Notes: generated by a model not told the origin, from the letters alone. A DNA stretch of 64,000 nucleotides from Coriobacteriales bacterium OH1046 (GCA_004010535.1 RQYE01000001.1:124001-188000), one strand, 5' to 3'. Positions 45,676-54,848 are shown, counted from the first letter of the stretch. Made by a program: numbers and translations.

Positions 45676-46797
45676 TCATGACGCCTCTCTCCTCAGTGCG
45701 CAGATTTTCCCTATGCCCAGACCTCGCGCAGCACGCGGATCGCATTGCCGCCGATGACCTTGGCGATGTCCTCGTCGGAGTAGCCGTGCTTGACGAGCCA
45801 GCGCGGGATGTTCCAGCTGGCCTCGGTGCAGTTCTCGAGGCCCCAGACGAAGGGGACCGCAGTACTCGAAATGCTCCATAAACGAGTCTATGTCGTGCGT
45901 GCTCTTAGTGTGGGACATCGTGGTGTGCGGGGCCGCCTCGATGCCGATGACGCCGCCCCTCTCGGCCACCGCCTGCAGGAGCTCGTCGGCAGCAAGGCGT
46001 TTGATATTCCAAATGGCCTTGGCACCCGTGTGGCTCATGATGATGGGCTTAGAGGAGACGGTGACGGCATCATAGGCGGTCTGGGTGCCGCAGTGGCTGA
46101 CGTCGATGAGCATGCCCACCTTGTTCATGCGCTCCACGCACTCCCGTCCGAATCTGGTGAGCCCGCCGTCGGCATCCTCGCGGCAGCCGCTACCGAGCGC
46201 GTTGCTCTCTGAGTAGGTAATGCCGAGCTGGCGGACGCCGAGGCCGTAGAGGATGTCGATGCGGTCGACCTCGTTCTCGATCATGGCTGCACCTTCTTCT
46301 GCGGCTACCCAAGCTATCTTTCCCTCGCGCTTGGCGCTGAAGATATCGTCGGCCTTGGTGCAGTGGACAAGGAAGTCCTGATGGGCAAGGTCGCAGAGGC
46401 GCATGCCGAGGTCGTGGACGATATCGATCCACTTCCAGCCCGCTGGGCTCGAGATGACGTTCGTGCCGTCCATCATGTTGTCGAAGACGCAGTCGATGTT
46501 GGAGTATGAGAGCGCCTCGTAAGCGCAGGCATCGCGACCCTGTCGCATGGCGTCGAAGTAGGGAGCTTTGCCGCTCATGTCACGAGTGCAGAAGTCGGCA
46601 TGCTCGTGGACGCTCACATACGGATTGGTCTTGAGAATTTCGGCCACGCGGGCTTCTTCTTCAAGTGTGCACTCGACCATATGGTAGCCGGCCCAGTTCC
46701 AATCGGCCCAATCTACAACCTTGTAATCCTTTTCCGGCACGAGGTAGGAGAAGGATCTGTAGCCCTTGTAGGCGGAACGCTGAGCGAATTTCACGGA
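45676..46797 (-). CDS. M19 membrane dipeptidase paralog 2, disrupted in the same way
   Basis: KFAQRSAYKGYRSFSYLVPEKDYKVVDW...; same out-of-frame C-terminal segment at 45711-45858. Confidence 0.85.
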   Translation of the reverse strand, partial: SVKFAQRSAYKGYRSFSYLVPEKDYKVVDWADWNWAGYHMVECTLEEEARVAEILKTNPYVSVHEHADFCTRDMSGKAPYFDAMRQGRDACAYEALSYSNIDCVFDNMMDGTNVISSPAGWKWIDIVHDLGMRLCDLAHQDFLVHCTKADDIFSAKREGKIAWVAAEEGAAMIENEVDRIDILYGLGVRQLGITYSESNALGSGCREDADGGLTRFGRECVERMNKVGMLIDVSHCGTQTAYDAVTVSSKPIIMSHTGAKAIWNIKRLAADELLQAVAERGGVIGIEAAPHTTMSHTKSTHDIDSFMEHFEYCGPLRLGPRELHRGQLEHPALARQARLLRRGHRQGHRRQCDPRAARGLGIGKICALRREAS

Positions 46798-46865
46798 AAC
46801 TCCATTCGGTAAAGGGGAGGGCACCGGATAGCACCCTCCCCTTTGGCCTCTGCACGACGAAACGT

Positions 46866-48518
46866 TTACTTGAGCTTGACGTTCTGGAAGGGTTTGCAAT
46901 AGAAGTATCCGGAGTTGCCATAGACGAGCTTCCAACCGTCGAAGTGCTCTGTGGAGGCAACATAGGTACTGGAGGGAACGAACAGGTGAACGCAAGGCAG
47001 ATTCTCGACGAACCAGGTTTGCCACTGGTCGAGAAGCCCCTTGCGCTTGTCGTAGTCGACTTCGGCTTGCATGGCGCGGAGCAGGTCCTCCTGAGTTTGA
47101 TCATTGAACTCCATGAAGTTCAAGGTTTGACCGATACCGAAACAGGTCAGAAGCGTTGTGTCGACGTCATCGATAACGCCCCAAGAGCTGTATGACAGCT
47201 CGTACTTGTGGCCCTGGGTGACTTTCTCGGAGAAGGTGGCGGCATCGACGGGTTCCTTGTTGATTTTGATGCCGGCTTTTCTGAGGTCATCTACGATAAT
47301 GGACATGACTCCGTCGACGTTGGGGAGGGTCGATCTATAGGTGAGCGTGAACTCGAGGCGCTTGTCGCCATTAGCGCGCACACCATCGCCGGAGTCGATG
47401 TAGCCGGCAGCCTCGAGTTGAGCGGCGGCATCCTCGACGCTGAAAGCGGGTTGAGTGATGTTGGACTGCACGAGGTCCGCATAGACCGGCGAGATCGGGG
47501 TGTACATCGGGGTGGCAGCGCCTGCCCAGGCGACATTGCAAATGGCATCGCGGTCAATGCACTTCGCAAAGGCCTGGCGGACTTCCTTGTCTTGGAGGGC
47601 TGGGATACCCTGCGAGAAAGAGATTAGGGCATAGCCGAGAGCATCGATGGACTCGATCTGATACTTGGGATCGGTGGCCAGCTGCGAGGCGGACTGATCG
47701 GTGATGTAGTTGGCGATGACATCGATCTCGCCGTTCTGGAGGGCGAGGACGGCTGCGTTCTCATCGGTATAGAAGCGGAAGATGATCTCGTCGATATTGG
47801 CCCCGGCGCCGTTGTTCTGGGTATAGTGCTCGTTCTTCACGAGATCGACGTACTCGCCGTCTTTCCACTCCTTGATGTAGTAGGGACCGTAGCCGTCGCC
47901 GGGATACTCAAGGCTGAATGTAGAGGGATCGGCGACATTCTCCCAGATGCTTTTACGCATGAAGGGTTCCCAGTAGCCGGCACCGTTCCAGAAGTTGACA
48001 TTGGCAGATGAGAGCACGAACTTGACAGTGTGCTCATCGATGATCTCAGTCTTGTCGAAGTCTACAACGCTGTAATAGGAATCGTAAAAACCGATGTGGT
48101 TGTCCGTACCGTATTTGGCACCGAAGACAACATCCTCAGCGGTAAGCGGTGTTCCGTCGTTCCAGCACAATCCCTCCTTGAGGGTAATGGTCCACTCGGT
48201 TGCATCGTCGTTCACTATGGGATCTTCGGTGAGGAAGCCGAACTTGGTGCCGTTTTCATCGAACTCGATGGGGGGCGGGCATACAAGGTACATGATAGTG
48301 GCGGAATTGAGATCGTTTTGATACCAAATGTTGGGACCTATGGCCACGGAGGTCTGGCCAACGTTGAGGATATTGGGGTGCTCGGAACCACTCTCCCCGC
48401 CGGTTTCAGAGCTGCCTTGCTCGACACCGTTACCGCCGCAGCCGGCGAGGGCGAGAATCGAGGCGGCCGCAGATGCGCCCATCAGGAAGTTGCGCCTACT
48501 CGTAGTGAGCTTCTCCAT
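46866..48518 (-). CDS. Peptide ABC transporter substrate-binding protein (SBP_bac_5), lipoprotein
   Basis: MEKLTTSRRNFLMGASAAASILALAGCGGN signal/lipobox; EWTITLKEGLCWNDGTPLTAEDVVFGAKY. Confidence 0.95.
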   Translation of the reverse strand: MEKLTTSRRNFLMGASAAASILALAGCGGNGVEQGSSETGGESGSEHPNILNVGQTSVAIGPNIWYQNDLNSATIMYLVCPPPIEFDENGTKFGFLTEDPIVNDDATEWTITLKEGLCWNDGTPLTAEDVVFGAKYGTDNHIGFYDSYYSVVDFDKTEIIDEHTVKFVLSSANVNFWNGAGYWEPFMRKSIWENVADPSTFSLEYPGDGYGPYYIKEWKDGEYVDLVKNEHYTQNNGAGANIDEIIFRFYTDENAAVLALQNGEIDVIANYITDQSASQLATDPKYQIESIDALGYALISFSQGIPALQDKEVRQAFAKCIDRDAICNVAWAGAATPMYTPISPVYADLVQSNITQPAFSVEDAAAQLEAAGYIDSGDGVRANGDKRLEFTLTYRSTLPNVDGVMSIIVDDLRKAGIKINKEPVDAATFSEKVTQGHKYELSYSSWGVIDDVDTTLLTCFGIGQTLNFMEFNDQTQEDLLRAMQAEVDYDKRKGLLDQWQTWFVENLPCVHLFVPSSTYVASTEHFDGWKLVYGNSGYFYCKPFQNVKLK

Positions 48519-48630
48519 GTGCCGAACACCATCCTTCCCCCGTTGGGCGCCCAAACACGCCCGATTAACGTACTTCGGCAGCCCCTATGATATGGATGGG
48601 CATATCAGATTCCATGGCGTTATCTGACTC

Positions 48631-48687
48631 GTAACAAATATGCAGGTTTAATGTGTCAAAAATGACATCGATTCATCAAAGATGAAT
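48631..48687 (-). promoter_or_regulatory. Promoter with two palindromic operators upstream of peptide operon
   Basis: Minus strand TTGACA(48659-48654)-17-TGTTAC(48636-48631); TGTCA-N4-TGACA at 48654-48667; ATTCATC-aaa-GATGAAT at 48671-48687. Confidence 0.65.
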
Positions 48688-48746
48688 ATTGTTTCATGAA
48701 GCTAACAGTTTATGAGGGAGTCGTGCAAACAGACATGCCAATGCCA

Positions 48747-50084
48747 TCAGGAGAAACAACACGAGTCAAGGAAATGCCTGAGAACGCGGATCGCATGAAG
48801 GTAACTCCGCTTGGATAGGCGCTCGTCGACCGCATGGATGCGCGAACCATCCTCGGGTGCGACCAGGTAAGGAAGAATGCGCACGCTCTGGCGCGAGATC
48901 CTCTCGTAGCGGATGGCATCGCAGCCGCCGCACATGAACAGGGGAACGAAGGATGCGCCGGGATAGAAGTGCTCGAGGGATTGCCTGAGAGCATCGTAGA
49001 GCGTGCCGCCGGGATCATCCTGACGTGCCGAGGGGGTCCTGTGGAGCACCTCGACCACAACGTCCTCCCCTGCGGCCCTCCTGATGAGATCGAGGAACGG
49101 ATCGATGCCATGTCCCGGCAGCAGACGGAAGTTGATCGTGGCGATCGCATCGAAGGGAAGGACGTTCGCGGATGGCGCGGAGCCTTCGATCTGGGTGACG
49201 GCCATGGTATCGGCTACGTAAGGGTAGCCCTCCTCGGACCGCGCGAGCTGCATGAGGAGATCCTCGTCGGCGTCGATGCCGAGCTCTTCCAGCGCTCTGC
49301 GCAGGAGCGGCGTGAGCATGGGTTCGGGCATGGCGTCCCTGATCGACGCGATGGCGTGGGCGAGTTTCTCGAGGGATGTCGTTCCGAATGGGTTGGATGA
49401 ATGCCCTCCTTTGCCTCGCGCTGTGAGGCGGAGGTTCAAGAAGCCCTTCTGGGAGAGGCAGAGCCCTTGGATCTGTCGGCCATCCGCGCCGAAGAGCGAG
49501 CCATCGATGGGGGATGCGACCCCCTCATCGAGGAGAAAAGCGGCATGCACCCCCCTTTCGGCAAGCACCGCCGCAAGGCGCGTGGCACCGGCGCTCACCG
49601 TCTCCTCGTCATCGCCGAATGCGAAGATGATGCCGCGCCGGGGCTCGAGGCCCTCGAGAAGCGCGAGTTCTACGGCTTCGAGCTCGGCGAACATCATGCC
49701 CTTGATATCGAGCGCACCCCTCCCCCAGATATACTCGTCGCCCATATATCCGGAGAAGGGCGGATGGGTCCAAGCGGCCTCATCCGCGGGGACGACATCC
49801 TGATGCGCGAGCAGGATGATGGGCTCGAGGGCGGGATCCGCGCCCCCGAGGGTGATGAGAACGCTGCGTCCGAACACCTCGAACGAGGATCGCCCCATGA
49901 TGAGCGGAAACGAGGCCCGGATATGATCCTGAAGGGCGGCGAAGGAGGCCCCGTCGGCGTCATCGCCGCTTACCGTCCTGAAAGCGAGAGCTTTGGCAAG
50001 CCGCGAGAAAGCTCCCTCGGCGTCGAGCGCCGGGTACTCGTCCTCGTGGCCATAGAGGCGGTATAGGGTCTCAGGATATGCCAT
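48747..50084 (-). CDS. M20 family metallopeptidase
   Basis: ILLAHQDVVPADEAAWTHPPFSGYMGDEYIWGRGALDIKG, FGDDEETVSAGATRLA. Confidence 0.93.
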   Translation of the reverse strand: MAYPETLYRLYGHEDEYPALDAEGAFSRLAKALAFRTVSGDDADGASFAALQDHIRASFPLIMGRSSFEVFGRSVLITLGGADPALEPIILLAHQDVVPADEAAWTHPPFSGYMGDEYIWGRGALDIKGMMFAELEAVELALLEGLEPRRGIIFAFGDDEETVSAGATRLAAVLAERGVHAAFLLDEGVASPIDGSLFGADGRQIQGLCLSQKGFLNLRLTARGKGGHSSNPFGTTSLEKLAHAIASIRDAMPEPMLTPLLRRALEELGIDADEDLLMQLARSEEGYPYVADTMAVTQIEGSAPSANVLPFDAIATINFRLLPGHGIDPFLDLIRRAAGEDVVVEVLHRTPSARQDDPGGTLYDALRQSLEHFYPGASFVPLFMCGGCDAIRYERISRQSVRILPYLVAPEDGSRIHAVDERLSKRSYLHAIRVLRHFLDSCCFS

Positions 50085-50086
50085 GC

Positions 50087-50602
50087 CTAGATCTGCATGC
50101 TGATCTCGGAGGTTGCCTTGCGGATGAAGTGCAGCTTGTGAGGCTCCGCATCATCTGCGGGATAACCGAGGGGGAAGATTCCCACCAGACGATATCCGTC
50201 CGTCTCGGTAAACGCCTCCTGGATGGCATCGGCATGGAAGTCGCCCACCCAGAGCGAGCCGAGGCCGAGATCGTGCGCCTCGAGCAGCATATGGGCTCCC
50301 ACGATACCGCCGTCGATATCGGCGAAGTTGATGCCGCTCATGCGGCTCATGCCCGCATCCTCGGGACGTACGCCGAGGACGAGCAGGACCGGGGCATCGA
50401 AATGGTAGGGCGTCGCGGCGCGCACGACTGCCTGCGATATCTCATCGGTTACGGCCCATACGTACCATGCCTGCCTGTTGGACGCCGTGGGAGCGGCGAT
50501 CGCGGCCTCGATGATACGGTCGATCTTCCAACTCTCGACGGATTTATCGGAGAATCGGCGGCAGGAATAGCGGTCGTGTGCCAAAATGATGAAGTCTTCC
50601 AT
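50087..50602 (-). CDS. Nitroreductase family protein
   Basis: RYSCRRFSDKSVESWKIDRIIEAAIAAPTASNRQAWYVWAV; GAHMLLEAHDLGLGSLWVG. Confidence 0.93.
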   Translation of the reverse strand: MEDFIILAHDRYSCRRFSDKSVESWKIDRIIEAAIAAPTASNRQAWYVWAVTDEISQAVVRAATPYHFDAPVLLVLGVRPEDAGMSRMSGINFADIDGGIVGAHMLLEAHDLGLGSLWVGDFHADAIQEAFTETDGYRLVGIFPLGYPADDAEPHKLHFIRKATSEISMQI

Positions 50603-50785
50603 GGGCGGCCCCTCTCTCTGGATGAGCTAAGTATAGATGCTCTGGCGGGTTCCCCGTCAACATCGTCTCCAGACCGATCCCCGTAGGGGCCTCTGAGGAG
50701 ACAACAATGATTGCGCGGGATACGGGAGTCTGCGATACTGGCGGCATCGCCATGTCTTCTGAAGGGTGGTTCCGTGGGCAGAGGG

Positions 50786-51217
50786 ATGATGAGGAGGGCT
50801 ATTCCGCTCATAGTGCTTGCCCTGCTCGCCATAGGCTTCCTGATTGCCCGCTGTGATGGGGATTCAGGCGAAGCCATGAAGCTTCCAGTTGCCGATACGG
50901 TACGCGAGGTGGAGATCACGCAGGGCAACATGGCTGCCGTGATCGATGATCCGGACATCATGGCGGCGCTTATCCATGAGATGAGCGCCGCCGAGGATAC
51001 GGGTCGGGAAAGCGTGAACGACAGCCCTGCCGTCGGAGGCGCCGTGAGGATCAGGCTCGTGGTGTCGGATTCGGAGAGCATCACGGTATTCGCCTATTTC
51101 GACCAAAGAGGTTTGCAGTACAAGGGGACCCTGTACTTGGAGATACCCTACCAGGGGATCTATTCCATAGATGCGGCCTTCTGGGATAGTGTCGAGCAGC
51201 TCTTGCGGCAGACCTAG
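50786..51217 (+). CDS. Small membrane-anchored protein, unknown function
   Basis: N-terminal hydrophobic anchor IPLIVLALLAIGFLIARC, small beta-rich domain. No family recognised. Confidence 0.6.
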   Translation: MMRRAIPLIVLALLAIGFLIARCDGDSGEAMKLPVADTVREVEITQGNMAAVIDDPDIMAALIHEMSAAEDTGRESVNDSPAVGGAVRIRLVVSDSESITVFAYFDQRGLQYKGTLYLEIPYQGIYSIDAAFWDSVEQLLRQT

Positions 51218-51277
51218 TTTCGGCGCGAACCGTGCGGTTCACAGAGATGCGCGCCTGCACGAACATCCCCATCGAAA

Positions 51278-51323
51278 CGCGATCATCCCGCAGGTGTTCA
51301 TGAACACCTGCGGGATGATCGCG
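51278..51323. repeat. Perfect 46-bp palindrome between convergent genes (possible bidirectional terminator)
   Basis: cgcgatcatcccgcaggtgttca|tgaacacctgcgggatgatcgcg. Confidence 0.95.
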
Positions 51324-51348
51324 CAAGGGCCCGGATGTTGATCCAGCA

Positions 51349-51885
51349 CTAACCTTCGTTCTCAAGATATAGCACGATAGGCTCTATATATTCGAAATCC
51401 GAAATGTCATAGGAAGCGGATATCATTTCCGCCATGTTCTTCTCGTCCTCGGTGACTTTCTTCTTTCTCTTCATGATCGAGGCAAACATCTTCATCGCCA
51501 GTTTGGATGGCAGCTTCATTTTTTCGTAGTTCAAACCTCCCTGGCAATAAAATGCCCTAATATACGCTCTTTGCTCAACTGAGAGCATGTTATGAAGAGC
51601 CTCCTCGATAACGGGACTCTCATTGGGGCTTGCGCCAACACAGAAGACCGCCAGACGTTTGCCTCTCCAGTCGGCCGCTTTATCCAAAAACCACTTCACC
51701 TTGGCCACTTTTCCGGCTATCGCCCATCCGCCATAAGCTATCGCTTGATACTCGTCGAAAAAAGCGGCATCCTTCTTTCGCGCATCTTTGAGTTCAATGA
51801 GATCGGCTTTCATTCTGCCCGCGATCCATCCGGCGTATTTCTTTGTGAATCCGGTTTGGGAAGTATAGATAATCAAAGTTTTCAT
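51349..51885 (-). CDS. Flavodoxin-domain protein
   Basis: MKTLIIYTSQTGFTKKYAGWIAGRM flavodoxin P-loop; relatively AT-rich. Confidence 0.88.
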   Translation of the reverse strand: MKTLIIYTSQTGFTKKYAGWIAGRMKADLIELKDARKKDAAFFDEYQAIAYGGWAIAGKVAKVKWFLDKAADWRGKRLAVFCVGASPNESPVIEEALHNMLSVEQRAYIRAFYCQGGLNYEKMKLPSKLAMKMFASIMKRKKKVTEDEKNMAEMISASYDISDFEYIEPIVLYLENEG

Positions 51886-52361
51886 AATTCGCTCAGGTTC
51901 CTTTCCATTTTCATAATCGTGTGTATCGTAAGCATCAAACTTTCCTCATCGACGCCCCTAAAGATGCAGGCAATGACTTCCTTGCTCTGACTGTCGTTCT
52001 TTTCGCAAAAATCCCGGCATTTTTCAGTAACCAGTATTCTTTGCTTCCTTCTGTCTTTCTCATCCGCCATCATCGCGATAAAGCCTTTTTTCTCGAGCTT
52101 AAGCAAGATCTGCCTCACATTTTGATGGGAAGTGCCCAGGACATCCGACAATTCGTTTAGAGTCGGAGGTTCTTTGCAGAGGTTGATGCAGATGATTGCA
52201 AAAAACTGCTTCCAGGTAATCTCCCTGAAAAGGGCATCGGCACGTGCCTGATATCGATTGTCGAATGCACTCAGCAATCCCAATAGAAAGGCTTGCGGCG
52301 CCATGTCGCCAAATTCGACCGAGCTTTTGCCCACCGCCTCGTCATAATTCATAAGTCCCAT
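51882..52361 (-). CDS. MarR family transcriptional regulator
   Basis: TLNELSDVLGTSHQNVRQILLKLEKKGFIAMMADEKDRRKQRILVTEK winged HTH. Confidence 0.9.
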   Translation of the reverse strand: MGLMNYDEAVGKSSVEFGDMAPQAFLLGLLSAFDNRYQARADALFREITWKQFFAIICINLCKEPPTLNELSDVLGTSHQNVRQILLKLEKKGFIAMMADEKDRRKQRILVTEKCRDFCEKNDSQSKEVIACIFRGVDEESLMLTIHTIMKMERNLSEL

Positions 52362-52388
52362 CCTCGATTCATGCGCTCATAATAAAAA

Positions 52389-52422
52389 GTAATGTATTAC
52401 ATATTTTAATGTAACACATTAC
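52389..52422. promoter_or_regulatory. Putative MarR operator: inverted pair of 14-bp sites upstream of marR
   Basis: GTAATGTATTACAT (52389-52402) and ATGTAACACATTAC (52409-52422), reverse complements with one mismatch. Confidence 0.65.
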
Positions 52423-52737
52423 CTATTTGATGACAACAGGGCGAATGCAGTTCGAAAGCATATTCCTCGACCCTAGTCGTGCTCCGCAGCGATCCCGTCA
52501 AACTAGTCGCGGAGCGGCGCTACCCCGTTCGTTATGAAGCCGTTCTTGATGTGAGACCATGAGCGGGCGACTGGCACGCACTTCTATGCCACGGTCGTCG
52601 ACCTCATCGTTCGTGACCATACGACTGCACCCGCAGGTCACGCAGTGGAGATCGGGATTACGAGTTGATGTTTCCTATGTTCCGATGTCTCGGATATGAT
52701 ACTGTGCGGACATGAATCTGCATGTACGGAGGTATCG

Positions 52738-53184
52738 ATGGTCGAGCTCAGGCCGATAACGGAGGGGAACCTCATCGACGCATTCAACCTCAGGCTCGCG
52801 CCGGGACAGGAGGAGTACGTCTCTCACCCCATGCGGAGCCTCGCGCAGGCGTATGTCTACAGGGACCAGTGCCAGCCGTTCGGCATCTACGCGGCGGGGA
52901 GGATGGTCGGGTACGTCATGGTGATCTATGACTACGACGTTCCCGAGTACGACATCTGGCACATGATGGTCGACGAGGCGGAGCAAGGGCGCGGTTATGG
53001 CGGCGATGCCCTCGATCGGGTCATCGAATACATCAGGACGAAACCCTTCGGCGGATCGGATAGAATCGCCCTGACCTGCAACAAGCGCAATCCCGTTGCA
53101 AGGGGGCTGTATGAGGGCAGGGGCTTCTCCGCAACCGGATGCGAGGACGAGGACGAGATGGAGCTTGTCCTGGTGGTTGAGTGA
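52738..53184 (+). CDS. GNAT family N-acetyltransferase
   Basis: DIWHMMVDEAEQGRGYGGDALDRVIEYIRT...NPVARGLYEGRGFSATG. Confidence 0.92.
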   Translation: MVELRPITEGNLIDAFNLRLAPGQEEYVSHPMRSLAQAYVYRDQCQPFGIYAAGRMVGYVMVIYDYDVPEYDIWHMMVDEAEQGRGYGGDALDRVIEYIRTKPFGGSDRIALTCNKRNPVARGLYEGRGFSATGCEDEDEMELVLVVE

Positions 53185-53393
53185 CGGGTTCCAGCTTCAT
53201 GAGACATCAGAAGAGCTCATGAAGCAGATCGCGGATTAGGGACACTGGTGCTGAAGTACTGCAGCCTTATGAACGAGCGATGCCAGAAATGCAAACCCGC
53301 CAAACCGGCTGCCGCTTGCCGAATCGCATTTTGATGCAGGAGCGACCCAGAGTTTGATGCACGGTGCAGAATCGGGATTCCTTGGTGCAAAAA

Positions 53394-53415
53394 GGCCAGG
53401 GCATATGCCCCGGCC
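53394..53415 (-). terminator. Rho-independent terminator after tRNA-Pro
   Basis: Minus strand GGCCGGGGC-atat-GCCCTGGCC followed by TTTTT. Confidence 0.85.
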
Positions 53416-53425
53416 TCGAAGTTCC

Positions 53426-53502
<77 letters not shown>

Positions 53503-53534
53503 AAAGCACAGAAGATTATACCGTTCGCGGCAGG

Positions 53535-54107
53535 CTATGCAAGCGAGGACTTCAACTCTTCTACAGAAACAATGCTGGATCCAAAGCATTTCACGAAGTG
53601 CTCGATGCCGGCCTCCTGCGTTCCGCAGAGGAATGTGGTGGTCGCATCCTCCACGACGACGGTCCTGTAGTTGTTGAAATAGGCGTCGGCAAGGGTATGG
53701 AGCACGCAGATGTTGGTATCCGCACCGACGGCGATCAGGGTGTCGATGCCCAGCTCGCGCAGCGTCAGATCCAAGTCGGTTTGGAAGAAGCCCGAATACC
53801 GGCGTTTGGGGATGATGAGGTCGCCTTCCCAGACCTTGACCTCGGGAATGATGGCCATCCTGTCCTTGATGCCATGCTCTCCCCACAACTCGAGCTCCCT
53901 GTCGAGGCCGGGGATGTGCTGGTCGTTCAAGAAGAGCACGGGCAAGCCGGCTTCATGGCACAGATCCACGACGATGCCGACATTTCTGCGGTAGACATCC
54001 ATGAAACTGCTCGGATCGTAAACTCCGTCCTCGCGCCGTCCGTCATCCCCGATGGGGCCGATCGCGTCGATGACGATGAGCGCGGTGCGATCCTTCTCGA
54101 TATGCAT
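53535..54107 (-). CDS. Isochorismatase-family cysteine hydrolase
   Basis: RTALIVIDAIGPIG, IIPKRRYSGFFQTDLDLTLRELGIDTLIAVGADTNICVLHTLADAYF. Confidence 0.92.
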   Translation of the reverse strand: MHIEKDRTALIVIDAIGPIGDDGRREDGVYDPSSFMDVYRRNVGIVVDLCHEAGLPVLFLNDQHIPGLDRELELWGEHGIKDRMAIIPEVKVWEGDLIIPKRRYSGFFQTDLDLTLRELGIDTLIAVGADTNICVLHTLADAYFNNYRTVVVEDATTTFLCGTQEAGIEHFVKCFGSSIVSVEELKSSLA

Positions 54108-54171
54108 CCTCTCCCCTTCCCTCTCGGATATGCTACTGTCACAGGTATACCCTTGAACGGGAAGGAACGCC

Positions 54172-54483
54172 ATGGATTCTTTTTTCGAACGGGTCTACGA
54201 GGTCGTGCGGCAGATTCCCGCAGGCCGCGTCGCCTCCTACGGACAGGTCGCCCGTCTCGTCGGAGCGCCGCGGAAAGCCCGTTTCGTTGGATTCGCCCTG
54301 CATGCGAGCCCCGGTATGGAGGACGGCGTTCCCTGCCATCGCGTGGTCTTCAAAGACGGCTCCCTCGCTGCGGGCTTCGCCTTCGGAGGTCCTGGGATAC
54401 AGAAGGAGATGCTCCTCGATGAGTGCGTCTCGTTCAGGGACGAGGCGCACGTCGATATGCAAGACTGCAGCTGGGAAGCCTAG
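54172..54483 (+). CDS. MGMT family protein (methylated-DNA--cysteine methyltransferase-like, PCHRVV active site)
   Basis: FFERVYEVVRQIPAGRVASYGQVARLVGAPRKARFVGFALHAS...VPCHRVVFKDG. Confidence 0.92.
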   Translation: MDSFFERVYEVVRQIPAGRVASYGQVARLVGAPRKARFVGFALHASPGMEDGVPCHRVVFKDGSLAAGFAFGGPGIQKEMLLDECVSFRDEAHVDMQDCSWEA

Positions 54484-54848
54484 GCCCTTCTGGTCGCTAT
54501 GAAGTCGACGCCGGTACCCGCAGCATCGCGCACGATGACATCGCCGATGGCGATGGGGGCCTCGACCGTGACACCGCGAAGCGATTCGACGGCCTCGAGG
54601 ACCTTCGCCTTGGGGATATCGCCTGCCGTCTTGACGGAGACCATGCGTGCCAGCTTGCTCCCCGTGACGGGAACCGATGACGTCGCAACGCGCAGGGGGT
54701 TGGTGGCCTCGGCCTGCGCGTAGGTCTCCCCCCGCTTGCACGCGTTTCCCACAACCGAGAGGACTCCGCCGCCTTCGATCTTGACGTCGAGCTGGCAGCC
54801 GCGCGGGCACCTGATGCAGGTGAGATGGATCTGCTCCATGGCCGTCAT
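54480..54848 (-). CDS. DUF1667 domain protein
   Basis: IHLTCIRCPRGCQLDVKIEGGGVLSVVGNACKRGETYAQAEATNPLRVATSSVPV. Confidence 0.9.
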   Translation of the reverse strand: MTAMEQIHLTCIRCPRGCQLDVKIEGGGVLSVVGNACKRGETYAQAEATNPLRVATSSVPVTGSKLARMVSVKTAGDIPKAKVLEAVESLRGVTVEAPIAIGDVIVRDAAGTGVDFIATRRA

